DNA from: VGCC01 sp044375955
GTDB taxonomy: Bacteria; Actinomycetota; Actinomycetes; S36-B12
Assembly: GCA_044375955.1 (NCBI GenBank)
Contig: JBILLS010000002.1
Location: 1-64,000, forward strand
Direction of reading: 5' to 3'
DNA: 64,000 nucleotides
Part shown: positions 52,529 to 61,304 of the stretch, piece after piece
Layout of the letters: each line of letters starts with the position of its first letter
Position numbering within the stretch: the stretch's first letter is position 1
Made by a program: the position numbers and the translations under genes
The notes under the pieces: model-generated
Told to the model about the DNA's origin: nothing
Seen by the model: the letters and a program-made list of their open reading frames with translations, nothing else
Databases searched by the model: none

Positions 52529-54733
52529 TCAGTATGGCTTCAGGTCGAGCACCTGAGCGTAGCGCTTCCACTCCCACTCGGGGCCCTCGCAGCCGACCCC
52601 AGGTGCCTGCACTTCCAGGGTTGCGACTGATGCCGGATCCGGCAGGGCTAGTTCGAATGGAGTCGCGGTTTCTGGATCGGCGATGACCGTTGTTCGTGAC
52701 TCCACGCCGTCTGCAGCGAGAATCAGGTTCACGGGGCGGGCACCACACGTGGGTGCTTGGACGCTGCCTCGGATAGTCGTGACAGGGGTCTCGGGTCGCG
52801 TGCTGGTGAGCATGAAGACGGTCGTGGGTGCCTTCATCCACCACCAGCTCTGCTCCAGTGCGGACTCGCGCGGTTGGACCGTTTGGGAGTCCTCGGTGAT
52901 CAACGGTTGATGGAAGAAGTCCTGGGCACTGTCTGCAGCCGGCGCCTGTCGGATGTCGAACAAGAGCCACGTGTCATCGAATCCCGTCGCCGTGGGCTCG
53001 CCGAAGCGAGATTCCAGGTTGCCTGTCAGCGCGGGCAACTGTTCGGAGATGTACCCGCGCGTGTCGACGTGAATCGCGCAGAAACCACCAGCACGGAGCA
53101 GGGACACCTGTTCGTCCGTGGGAAGGCTGGGCATCTGAGCCGACCAAATCCCAGCATCGGTGTTCTTCACGGCCCCGTAACTCCATGCCTTACCGGGATT
53201 AGTCAGGGATGACCAGAAGTGGTCGTAGTCATTGATCTCGCGCACCTTGCCGAACTCGGGATAGGCCATGTAGGGCAATTGCAGGATCCCGCACCTCTCA
53301 GGGATCGCGCGGTTGACCGCAATCGCGTAAGCACGTCCTGCCTGTGTGATCTCCGCCGCCTCGCCAGCGTTGATGGCGTAGGCGGAGCGGAAGGGGAGAA
53401 CGGAATCAACGGCGGTGAGGGCGAGGACGAGTACCGCCACGGGGATTGCGAACCGTGGGTTTCGCGCGACCCTCGTTCGCGCAAGCGCAGCGGCGGCGCC
53501 GAGCAGGAAGAGCAATAGCAGGATCGGTGTCCACCGATTCCATGCCCGAATCTGGGCCGTGACTGTCCCCGCGAATAGGTAGTTGAGACCCCACGGGATG
53601 AACCACAGCAGGACAACCACAATCAGGTACGTGATGAACGTAAGGGAGGCGTAGGGGCGATTTGTCGGTTCACCCGACTGACCCCGTCGGGCTCGCATGA
53701 TCAGGGCGATCACAGTGATCAGCAGCGCGAGTGTCGTGATCCATGTTCCGTGATTCGTGATCGCTGTGCTTTCGCCCCATCCGGCGACCCCAATCGCCTC
53801 CACCACGGAGGCGTTGTAGAAGTCCAGTCCGGGAAGGTTGCTCTGGGGCAAGGGAAGGACTGCCACCGCGAGATTCCCGGCGAAGAGAACGGACTCGTAG
53901 GGGAGACGCTCACTCAACTGGGCGACGGGGGGGTCAGCCTGGGTGGTCAGAATGCTGGGCAGGAATCCGATCAGAGCCAGAGCACCGACAGCGACAAGAG
54001 GTATCGCGTCGATGAAGAGTGCGCGCCACTGAACGCGGTGCGCACATCGCCACATCAACGCCGCAGCGCCCAGGATCAACGTGAAGGCGACGTAGTAGAC
54101 CCCCGTCCACGCTGTAACCACGATCAGACCTGCGATCACCACGATCAGCCAGACCCTTGTCCGTGTCGAGGTGCCCTTCTGTCGAATCACGCGAATCCAG
54201 TTTTCGAATCTGCCCGAACCGATCAGCAGCACTATCGCCAGCCCTGTGACTGCGCTATACAGGGTGGCGAGATAGGTGTGGCCGAGTGCCCGGCCAAAGT
54301 GGAAGGGAATCAACGAGAAAACCACGGCACCGGCAATCGCCAACACACCGCGAAGTCCCACGAGTCGGAAAAGGAAGTAGGACAGGAATGCGACGAGTGG
54401 GAAGGTGAGGAAGACCAGCAGATTGATGCCGATGAACGGCTCGCCAGCAATCAGGTCGACGACCTTCGCGAAAGTGTTCTCGGTGATGTCGATACCGGGG
54501 AAGTAGTTGAGGTTCATTCCCAGTGGGAAACCGAATTGGTCGGTGACGGAGTAGTTGAATCCCTGCCAAACATGAGCATTCACGTATGTGGCGAGCATGT
54601 CGCCCCCAGCCCACCCATCAGCGAAGAAGTGCATGATCGGGATGAACACGATCAATGACAGAGAAGCAGCGAGAATTGCTGCCACGGACGCCTCGAGCAG
54701 GGCCCTGCGGCGCGTGGTCACGGAACCCATCAT
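52529..54733 (-). CDS. Large polytopic membrane protein, GT-C-like
   Basis: A 734-residue protein with about 12-13 hydrophobic segments up to residue 460, then a soluble domain of about 270 residues. The first external loop reads F-A-D-G-W-A-G-G-D-M, with two acidic residues in the usual GT-C site. F-P-G-I-D-I-T and L-G-H-T-Y-L follow. The soluble C-terminal part contains a beta-rich stretch near the end. The upstream gene's stop overlaps the ATG of this one by 4 bases. Function and donor are unknown. Confidence 0.68.
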   Translation of the reverse strand: MMGSVTTRRRALLEASVAAILAASLSLIVFIPIMHFFADGWAGGDMLATYVNAHVWQGFNYSVTDQFGFPLGMNLNYFPGIDITENTFAKVVDLIAGEPFIGINLLVFLTFPLVAFLSYFLFRLVGLRGVLAIAGAVVFSLIPFHFGRALGHTYLATLYSAVTGLAIVLLIGSGRFENWIRVIRQKGTSTRTRVWLIVVIAGLIVVTAWTGVYYVAFTLILGAAALMWRCAHRVQWRALFIDAIPLVAVGALALIGFLPSILTTQADPPVAQLSERLPYESVLFAGNLAVAVLPLPQSNLPGLDFYNASVVEAIGVAGWGESTAITNHGTWITTLALLITVIALIMRARRGQSGEPTNRPYASLTFITYLIVVVLLWFIPWGLNYLFAGTVTAQIRAWNRWTPILLLLFLLGAAAALARTRVARNPRFAIPVAVLVLALTAVDSVLPFRSAYAINAGEAAEITQAGRAYAIAVNRAIPERCGILQLPYMAYPEFGKVREINDYDHFWSSLTNPGKAWSYGAVKNTDAGIWSAQMPSLPTDEQVSLLRAGGFCAIHVDTRGYISEQLPALTGNLESRFGEPTATGFDDTWLLFDIRQAPAADSAQDFFHQPLITEDSQTVQPRESALEQSWWWMKAPTTVFMLTSTRPETPVTTIRGSVQAPTCGARPVNLILAADGVESRTTVIADPETATPFELALPDPASVATLEVQAPGVGCEGPEWEWKRYAQVLDLKPY

Positions 54734-56448
54734 CGGTCATTCCAGGTCAGGCGCGTCAGGCACGTATGGCCCTGGGTCGTGGGGAAGTCCGAGCTGGTGT
54801 CCGCAGGCCAGGCGTAGTCGTAGCAGATCGGGGCGGTGGGGTCGTTCTCCCTCGGAATGGAGTTCCAGAAGGCCATGACCGCATCCATGGACTTGCCGTA
54901 GAGGGCGAGCACGTCGGGGGTGTGGGTGGCGAGTTGGGTTCTTGCGTAGTCGTCGGTGAGTGTGGGTTCGAGGGTGATGCGGTTCTCACCCCAGAGCTGC
55001 ATGCCGGCGGCGACGTAGAGCTCGCGGTCACCTTGCTTCCAGGGACCGTCGACCCAGACGAGGATCGCGTCGGTGTCCTTGGTGTTGTCGAGGAGCCACT
55101 GCTGGGCGTTGACGGCGGTGCGGAGCTTCGTCTCGATCGGGTTATCGGCGTAGGCCCAGTGGTAGGGGCTGAGGTAGTAGAGGCCGAAGTCCTCGCGGGA
55201 GTTCTGGGTGAGTTGGGCGGCCGCCGCCCAGGTGCTGAGGGCGATGATGGTGGCGATCGTGGCGCGGGGTGTCAGGACAACAATCACCGTGAGCACGAGC
55301 ATCACGATCAGCCCGGTGGTGAAGGTGAATCCCGGGTCGATGAAACCGGCGGTGATCGTGAGTGCGACTCCGATGGCGGCGGTGATCATGAACCAGGGGA
55401 TGGGCGCACCGGGGAAGTCAGGTGTTCTCGCGGTCATGCCGAGGGTGACTGCGATCAGTGCTGGTGGCCACAGCATCGCCTGATAGAGCGGTGCCTCGAG
55501 GGTGATGCCGCCCATGATCGGGGAGAACACGAGCATGAACGTGATGCTCACGAGTGATGTCAGGAAGGCCTGTTGGGCGGCGATGCTCGCCCGGGTGCGC
55601 AACCAGGTGGCCGTCACGATGAGTAATGAGGACAACGGGACGAGGAGGGAGATATCGCGCAACCAGACCGGTTCCGTGCTGGCGAAGTTCGACATCGTGA
55701 TCTCGGTGGTGGCGGTGAAGGTCTGCCACCAGTCGAGCCCCGGGAAGATGAGCGCTCCGAGGGTAAGGAAAACAAGGAAGGTTCCGGCAGCAGTTGCCGC
55801 GGTGAGCGCGAGGCCTTGAAGCTGTCTCTTCGTGGGTGTCTTCGCGGTCGCCCCCGCGTGAATCGCCAGGGTGACCCAGAGCACGGCCGCGAGCAGGAAC
55901 CCCGGCGGGTTCACCATGGCGAGCCACCCCAGGATGACGCCGGCGATCGCGAGTGTTGCGCGCGTGGGACGTGTGCCGAGAGCGATGACGGCGGCGGTTC
56001 CGGCGAGCACCGAGCCAGTGAGGTACGGGTTGCCCAGGTAGCTCAGGATCACCGTGGACGTAGTCACGATGAGGGTGAGGAACGTGGCTATCAGCCAGGG
56101 GGCGTGGCGGCGCAGCAGCAGGTACGCGCTGCTGGTCAATATCAGCAGCAGGAGCGCCTTATAGGCCAGGAAGCCAAGCCACGGCCCCAGAACCAGGGTC
56201 AGGCCTCGGACGGGCGCGATGTAGCCCAGGCGGGTCCAGTAGTAGCTGTCGACGGGTGCACGGTCGGTGACCTCCGAGCCGAAGATCGACAGGCTCGCGT
56301 AGAAGCTGCTGTCGGGGGTGTCGAGGCCGGAGAAGCGCTGGGTGATCGCGAGAACTCCTAGGGACAGGAGAACCGGGAGGGCGAGTTCCCAGCGGCGTCT
56401 CGATCCGAGTCGTTCGAGTGCGCTCGAGAGAAGCGCTGAATTCGCCAC
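54730..56448 (-). CDS. Large polytopic membrane protein, GT-C-like
   Basis: A 572-residue protein with about 12 hydrophobic segments and a soluble C-terminal domain (from about residue 445). After the first helix the loop reads G-L-D-T-P-D-S-S-F-Y, again an acidic pair at a GT-C-like position, and P-V-D-S-Y-Y-W follows. The base composition is rich in GC, with long antisense reading frames that are artefacts of that composition. The start is GTG 56448. It forms an operon with the next membrane protein downstream. Its role is inferred only from the neighbourhood and fold. Confidence 0.66.
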   Translation of the reverse strand: MANSALLSSALERLGSRRRWELALPVLLSLGVLAITQRFSGLDTPDSSFYASLSIFGSEVTDRAPVDSYYWTRLGYIAPVRGLTLVLGPWLGFLAYKALLLLILTSSAYLLLRRHAPWLIATFLTLIVTTSTVILSYLGNPYLTGSVLAGTAAVIALGTRPTRATLAIAGVILGWLAMVNPPGFLLAAVLWVTLAIHAGATAKTPTKRQLQGLALTAATAAGTFLVFLTLGALIFPGLDWWQTFTATTEITMSNFASTEPVWLRDISLLVPLSSLLIVTATWLRTRASIAAQQAFLTSLVSITFMLVFSPIMGGITLEAPLYQAMLWPPALIAVTLGMTARTPDFPGAPIPWFMITAAIGVALTITAGFIDPGFTFTTGLIVMLVLTVIVVLTPRATIATIIALSTWAAAAQLTQNSREDFGLYYLSPYHWAYADNPIETKLRTAVNAQQWLLDNTKDTDAILVWVDGPWKQGDRELYVAAGMQLWGENRITLEPTLTDDYARTQLATHTPDVLALYGKSMDAVMAFWNSIPRENDPTAPICYDYAWPADTSSDFPTTQGHTCLTRLTWNDR

Positions 56449-56636
56449 GGCTGGAACGCTAGTCAGTCTGATTCTCGGGACCTTGTAGGAGCCTGCCGAA
56501 CGTCGATCTTGCAGAAGTCGAAGGACGTGAGGTATTTTTCAGGGGCGACGGGCCCTGGCCCCGAGAAGTGAACCCGGCAGCCCTCCGGACGGTGGGCCGG
56601 GCCGGGTTTCGCGTTACCGGATGACAGGATCGGCTC

Positions 56637-57476
56637 GTGCCGGAGCTGGTCCTGGGAACCGCCCAGTGGGGGTCCTCCTACGGAATCACCAACACGCACG
56701 GGCGGGTCGATGACGCTGACCTCGTCGCGATGGTGGCCGAGGCCGAACGCTGCGGTGTGACCGCGATGGATACCGCCCTCGCGTACGGCGATGCCCAGGT
56801 GCGTCTGGCGCCTTACTCGGACAGGTTCTGGATCTCGACGAAGGTGTCGGGCGCAGAAGATGTGGCCGAGCAGGTGGGCGTGTGTCTCGAGCAGTTGCAG
56901 GTGACGTCGCTGGACGCGGTGATGCTGCACGACTGGGATGCGTTGGATGACGCGACGCGTGGTGCGGTTGTCGGTGTGCTCGGTGAGATGGCTAGCGATG
57001 GCGTGATTGCGCGGGTCGGTGTGTCGGTGTATGGAGAGTCGGGGGTGGAGAGCGCTGTCGAAGTGTTCGCCGCCGCGGGTGTGGATCTGGGGATCGTGCA
57101 GGCCCCCGCGAATGCCATCGACCAGCGCCTCGATGCGTGTGCTGCGCTGATAGCGCTTGCCTCGCAGGGGTGCATCGTGCAGGTGCGCTCTGTGTTCCTG
57201 CAGGGCCTGCTCACCGGGGCTGGTGAAGGTGCGTTCGGTTCGCACCTGGACATCGTGGCCTTTCGTACCTGGGCGTCGCGTGAGCGTGGGGGCGCGGTGG
57301 GAGCGGCGATCGCTCACGTGAAGGCGCTGCCCTGGGTGTCGCAGGTGGTGGTGGGAGCTGCATCGGTGGACGAGTGGGCGCAGGTGTGTGCTGCATGGCG
57401 AGACGTTGAGGCTCAACGCGCGCCGGAGCACCTCGCCTCCACGGACGAGGTGCTCCTGGACCCGCGACGCTGGTAG
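56637..57476 (+). CDS. Aldo/keto reductase
   Basis: A 279-residue NADPH-dependent (beta/alpha)8 barrel. The catalytic tetrad is complete: D45 and Y50 in D-T-A-L-A-Y-G, K69 in S-T-K and H98 in M-L-H-D-W-D. The opening L-G-T-A-Q-W-G-S-S-Y-G-I differs from the common AKR start and is the form seen in reductases of spore-coat and nonulosonate clusters. It might reduce a keto sugar or sugar acid in the same pathway as the NeuB-type synthase. GTG 56637 lies six bases after CAGGAT, so a leaderless start is conceivable. It converges on the FN3 protein gene. Confidence 0.82.
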   Translation: MPELVLGTAQWGSSYGITNTHGRVDDADLVAMVAEAERCGVTAMDTALAYGDAQVRLAPYSDRFWISTKVSGAEDVAEQVGVCLEQLQVTSLDAVMLHDWDALDDATRGAVVGVLGEMASDGVIARVGVSVYGESGVESAVEVFAAAGVDLGIVQAPANAIDQRLDACAALIALASQGCIVQVRSVFLQGLLTGAGEGAFGSHLDIVAFRTWASRERGGAVGAAIAHVKALPWVSQVVVGAASVDEWAQVCAAWRDVEAQRAPEHLASTDEVLLDPRRW

Positions 57477-57478
57477 GA

Positions 57479-58708
57479 CTACGCGGGTACTTCCTTGGCG
57501 ACCTTCGCCGCGGACTTCACCCACGCGCTGCCGTTATCGGTGAACCCCGATGGCATGGCGTCTTTGACCTGTGAGTCCTGCGCGTAGGCCGAACCGTTGT
57601 CGTACCAACCACTGGGAGCTGCGTTCTTCACCTGGTAGGTGACGGTGCGTGAGCTACCGCTCCATCCCATGCACGCACCGCCATGCATCGTGCCTCCGTT
57701 CGGGCACGTGGTACCCGACCAGTCGGTGCCGAAGTTCCGATACTCCGAACCCGGGCAATCCGGGCCCGAGCACTGCTCGACCCTCGATTCGGTGCGATAG
57801 GAGTAGGGCTGGGTCTGGGTCTCGGTGCGATAGGTGTACGCGCGGGTCTGTGTGCACAGGTCACCGGCATCGCTGAAACCGTCCGGGCAGACGTAGATAG
57901 TGCGCGTGCGTGGTGCAGGAGGAGCTGCGGGTGCAGCGGGCGCAGCCGCTGGTGCGGGCGCTGGCGCGGGTGCGATCGGTGCCTGCCCCGTTGGTGTCGG
58001 TTCCGGGGTGGCCACGGGCTTCACAGGTACTGGTTGCTCGACCGGAGCCTGCGGTGCTTGGGCCACCAGCCCGGTGATCTCACCCAGGCTCCGGTTCATC
58101 CGCGCGGATGTCGCGCGACCCTCACCGAGTGCGTTCGCCGGAGTCACCCGCAGGGTGTAGCGGACGTTGGGGTCCAGGCCGTTGAGTGTGGTGGAGCGGG
58201 ACTTCACCGTGTCGACGATGCTCGTGGTCCCTGTGTCCGGGATCGCTTCGACCAGGAAGCGCACGGGACCCTGTTGCGTGGACTCCTGATGAGCCCAGGT
58301 CAGGCGAACACTGGAGTTCGATCCGGTGGTCGTGACGCGCAATCCGGAGGCTTCACCGGTGGCGGCGATGGGGGTGACGGTTGTCGACGCGGACGTGGTG
58401 AGCACGGTGTAGACAACGCCGTTGCGCAGCCCGGTGAAGGTGACAACACCACGCGCGTTGGTGGTGCCCTCGCGCGGTTCGAATGCCTTCGTACGCGTGC
58501 TCTGCTTCGGGAACACGCTGACCCGGGTGCGTGGTGTGGTGGTCACCGAGATCGTTCCGGGAGCTGTCGGTGTTGCAGTGAGTCGCCCGCGCGTGTCCTC
58601 GGCGATGACGACGCCGGAGGTGGTGCTATCCGATGTGGACGCGAGCGCGGGTGTTGCGAAGCCAACGAGCAGGGTGCTCGTGAGTGCGGCGACGAGTGTG
58701 CGTTTCAT
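57479..58708 (-). CDS. Secreted fibronectin type III protein with cysteine-rich repeat tail
   Basis: A 409-residue exported protein. Residues 1-24 are a signal peptide ending A-L-A. A beta-rich domain (about 40-115) is followed by an FN3 domain (about 118-205; V-R-L-T-W-A and Y-T-L-R-V-T-P-A-N are typical). A Pro/Ala-rich linker (about 215-268) leads to a tail with six cysteines (274, 285, 313, 318, 335, 346) and Y-R-T-E repeats. The last 50 residues contain a duplicated P-S-G-x-x-D-N-G-S-A unit. ATG 58708 has AGGAGA upstream; an in-frame start at 58801 is unlikely. There is no LPXTG or membrane anchor. A cell-wall or glycan-binding role is possible. Confidence 0.8.
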   Translation of the reverse strand: MKRTLVAALTSTLLVGFATPALASTSDSTTSGVVIAEDTRGRLTATPTAPGTISVTTTPRTRVSVFPKQSTRTKAFEPREGTTNARGVVTFTGLRNGVVYTVLTTSASTTVTPIAATGEASGLRVTTTGSNSSVRLTWAHQESTQQGPVRFLVEAIPDTGTTSIVDTVKSRSTTLNGLDPNVRYTLRVTPANALGEGRATSARMNRSLGEITGLVAQAPQAPVEQPVPVKPVATPEPTPTGQAPIAPAPAPAPAAAPAAPAAPPAPRTRTIYVCPDGFSDAGDLCTQTRAYTYRTETQTQPYSYRTESRVEQCSGPDCPGSEYRNFGTDWSGTTCPNGGTMHGGACMGWSGSSRTVTYQVKNAAPSGWYDNGSAYAQDSQVKDAMPSGFTDNGSAWVKSAAKVAKEVPA

Positions 58709-58890
58709 GACCCTCTCCTTGCAGGTTCCTTGGTGAAGGAGTGATCGGGTCCGACGTCGATGAAACGTGTTCGTCATCGAGCTGTGGACGAACTGCGACA
58801 TGGGTCAAGCACAGTGATGTAAGTGCATAGATGTGGTGTGAATTCCATGCGTGGGATTCGATTGTCGGTGCCGGATGGGAGGATGCGCGG

Positions 58891-60243
58891 GTGGTGGATA
58901 TCGCGGCCGAACTGAGCGCCGTCGTCGGGCCGAGTCACGTGATCACCGACCCCGCCGTGATGGAGCCGCACCTGGTGGACTGGACGCGCCGGTACCGCGG
59001 TGAGGCGACATGCGTGGTGCGCCCGGGCAGCACCGACGAGGTTGCTTCCGTGATGCGACTGTGCTCGCGGGCGGGTGTCCCTGTGGTGGTGCAGGGAGGC
59101 AACACCGGACTGGTGGGGGGAGCCGTGCCCGGTGACGGCCTGCCCGTCATCCTGTCCACCCGCCGCCTCGACTGGGTCGGCGAGGTGGACCCGCTCTCGG
59201 GGCAGATAAGTGCGGGTGCCGGTGCCACGTTGGGTGACGTGCAGAGGGCTGCGGCCTCGGCCGGATGGCTCTACGGGATCGACCTCGCGGCACGGGACTC
59301 GGCGACCATCGGCGGCACGATCGCAACCAATGCCGGCGGCATCCACGTGGTGGCGTACGGGATGACGCGGGCTCAGGTGGTCGGTATCGAGGCCGTGATG
59401 GCCGATGGCACGGTGCTGTCCCACATGGCCGGCCTGATGAAGGACAACACAGGTTTCGACCTCGGCGCTTTGCTGTGTGGTTCCGAGGGGACCCTCGCGG
59501 TGATCACCGCGGTGCGCCTGCGGCTGCACCGCCCACCGGGTGCGACCACGGTGGCACTGATCGGATGCGCGTCGTATGCGGACGCGTTGGACGTGATGCA
59601 CGGCGCCGTCGCACCGGGTGTCGCGGTGATCGGTGCGGAAGTGATCGATGACACCGGCATGGCGTTGGTGGAGCCGGTTATCGGTCAGCGCTACCCGCTG
59701 GCATCCCGGCACCCGCTGGTGCTGCTCCTCGAGGTCGCCGAAGGCGGCACGGGCGATGGCCTCCTCGGACTCGACGAACGCGACGTGGTCGTCGGGATCG
59801 ACGCCGCGGAGCGTGCCCGGCTGTGGTCCTTCCGCGAATCACAGGCCGATGCCTTCGCCACCCTCGGTGTGCTGCACAAGCTCGATGTGTCGATTCCGCT
59901 GGATGCCCTACCGGCGTGCGCGGAGGAACTCTTTGCGTTGCTGGACGGAGATTCGGAGGTTATGGCGCAGGGAATCTTCGGACACCTGGGCGATGGGAAC
60001 CTGCACGTCGAGTTCACCGGACCCGCGGCGGATGACTACCGGGTGGATCGACTAGTGCTCGAATGCGTGGCACGGCACTCCGGGTCGGTATCCGCCGAGC
60101 ACGGCATCGGCCGCGCCAAAGCCGACTACCTGGAGTTGAGCCGCAGCCGTGCGGAGATCGCCGCGATGCGCGCGATCAAGAACGCATGGGATCCGCTGGG
60201 GATCCTCAACCCGGGCGTGTTGTTCCCTTCCGGCTCCGCGTAG
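58891..60243 (+). CDS. FAD-binding oxidoreductase (GlcD/D-2-hydroxyacid dehydrogenase family)
   Basis: A 450-residue VAO/PCMH flavoprotein. The FAD domain has V-V-V-Q-G-G-N-T-G-L-V-G-G, the glycine loop that binds the pyrophosphate, and I-G-G-T-I-A-T-N-A-G-G. The C-terminal cap has L-H-K-L-D-V-S, G-H-L-G-D-G-N-L-H and A-E-H-G-I-G, typical of D-lactate, glycolate and D-2-hydroxyglutarate dehydrogenases. It would oxidise a 2-hydroxyacid to a 2-keto acid. GTG 58891 with GGGAGG eight bases upstream fits better than the ATG at 58831. It is transcribed away from the FN3 gene and is not linked to the glycan genes. Confidence 0.85.
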   Translation: MVDIAAELSAVVGPSHVITDPAVMEPHLVDWTRRYRGEATCVVRPGSTDEVASVMRLCSRAGVPVVVQGGNTGLVGGAVPGDGLPVILSTRRLDWVGEVDPLSGQISAGAGATLGDVQRAAASAGWLYGIDLAARDSATIGGTIATNAGGIHVVAYGMTRAQVVGIEAVMADGTVLSHMAGLMKDNTGFDLGALLCGSEGTLAVITAVRLRLHRPPGATTVALIGCASYADALDVMHGAVAPGVAVIGAEVIDDTGMALVEPVIGQRYPLASRHPLVLLLEVAEGGTGDGLLGLDERDVVVGIDAAERARLWSFRESQADAFATLGVLHKLDVSIPLDALPACAEELFALLDGDSEVMAQGIFGHLGDGNLHVEFTGPAADDYRVDRLVLECVARHSGSVSAEHGIGRAKADYLELSRSRAEIAAMRAIKNAWDPLGILNPGVLFPSGSA

Positions 60244-60500
60244 CAATGTTGGTCAGGGCGCCTGTAGTCCGAAGCGACATTGGGCACGCCCCGCACTCAG
60301 CTTGACGTAAAGCAGACGAGGAGTGCCCGGTGGTTCGCCGGATTCAGAGTCTCAGCGCCACGATCCCCGCCTGGGCCGCCGTCAGCGGTGTGGCCTGCCC
60401 AACCCGGGGACGGATCCTTGCGCGGTGATCGAAGCTTTCGAGGCCGCAGGCTGACCACGGAGAGTTCCTTCTCGCTTCCTCCCACGTTGGCGGGGAATGC

Positions 60501-61295
60501 CTACGTCCCCCGCGGATGCCGCGTAAGCGAAACCGCGGCTGCGATGACCGGGACCGTGATCACCAACCCGGCCACAAGTGCCATGGAGTCGTAGATCTCC
60601 CCCGTGCGTCCCAGCAGCGGATTCAGCACCACGGGGAGGCCGAAGGAGGCGTAGAGCACGATCGCCTGGGCGTAGAAGTTCCGCGGCCGCGGTGCCTCGC
60701 AGCCGTGGATGATGCTGTCGCGGTTCAGCAGCGCCGTGACGATCAGGAAGAACGTGAAGGTGGTCACGACCCAGCCGATGTAGTTGTGGACGGGGACACC
60801 GAAGTAGGAGCCACCATCCACCCAGGTCCACTTGCCCAGCAGGGTCGAGGCGATTGGATCGCTGGCGAGGTCGAGGAAGGTCATGACCAGGGAGGTTGTG
60901 AACGCGGTGACCACCACACCGATGGCGCTGAGTTTGCGGTTGAGGTTGCCCAGCAGCAAGCGCGTAACGATGAGTGCGCCATAGGCCATGGCGAAATACC
61001 CCAGCGGTAGCAGGATCGGGACCTTGGCGAGCAAGGGACCGATCGCGGTGGGTGAGTAGAAGTACTCACCGAAAACCAGGCCGGTGTGAGTGCCGACGAA
61101 CTCGTAGGAGTAGGCGACGACGTAGATCACCGCGAACCCGCTGAGCGCCATGCGCCAGCCGGCCCAGGCGATGAAGTGCCACAACGCGATGACGACCGGG
61201 AGTTCCCCGACGACGAATGCCAGCGCCGGGTTCACACCCTCCGGGGGCAGGACGGCACTGGCGAGAAGAAGGGCGAGCAGGATCCAGCGGGTCAT
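60501..61295 (-). CDS. cruF: CruF-like carotenoid 1',2'-hydratase (DUF422)
   Basis: A 264-residue membrane protein with about seven helices. G-V-P-V-H-N-Y-I-G-W, preceded by D-P-I-A-S and W-T-W-V-D-G-G-S-Y-F-G, is the conserved core of the CruF/bisanhydrobacterioruberin hydratase family, which adds water to the psi-end of acyclic carotenoids. F-V-G-T-H-T-G-L-V-F-G-E-Y and Y-S are also conserved in that family. No other carotenoid genes are visible, so the assignment rests on the family alone. It lies 9 bases after the SDR stop, so the two are probably co-transcribed. Confidence 0.75.
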   Translation of the reverse strand: MTRWILLALLLASAVLPPEGVNPALAFVVGELPVVIALWHFIAWAGWRMALSGFAVIYVVAYSYEFVGTHTGLVFGEYFYSPTAIGPLLAKVPILLPLGYFAMAYGALIVTRLLLGNLNRKLSAIGVVVTAFTTSLVMTFLDLASDPIASTLLGKWTWVDGGSYFGVPVHNYIGWVVTTFTFFLIVTALLNRDSIIHGCEAPRPRNFYAQAIVLYASFGLPVVLNPLLGRTGEIYDSMALVAGLVITVPVIAAAVSLTRHPRGT

Positions 61296-61304
61296 TGGGC
61301 ATAC

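Noticed and set aside
53750..55557. Long plus-strand frames (about 300 codons each) opposite the membrane proteins
   Set aside because: They are antisense shadows in GC-rich sequence: compositions are unnatural, no motifs occur, and the minus-strand frames give clear membrane proteins.
56463..57524. A 353-codon minus-strand frame over the aldo/keto reductase
   Set aside because: His/Arg-rich shadow; the plus strand has the full catalytic tetrad of an aldo/keto reductase.
57683..58744. A 353-codon plus-strand frame over the FN3 gene
   Set aside because: It is rich in Arg, Gly and Cys with no domain, and the minus strand has a signal peptide, FN3 motifs and a ribosome-binding site.
60244..60500. 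Gap between the FAD dehydrogenase and the CruF-like gene
   Set aside because: I looked for a terminator or small gene between these convergent genes and found no stable hairpin with a T-run and no supported frame.
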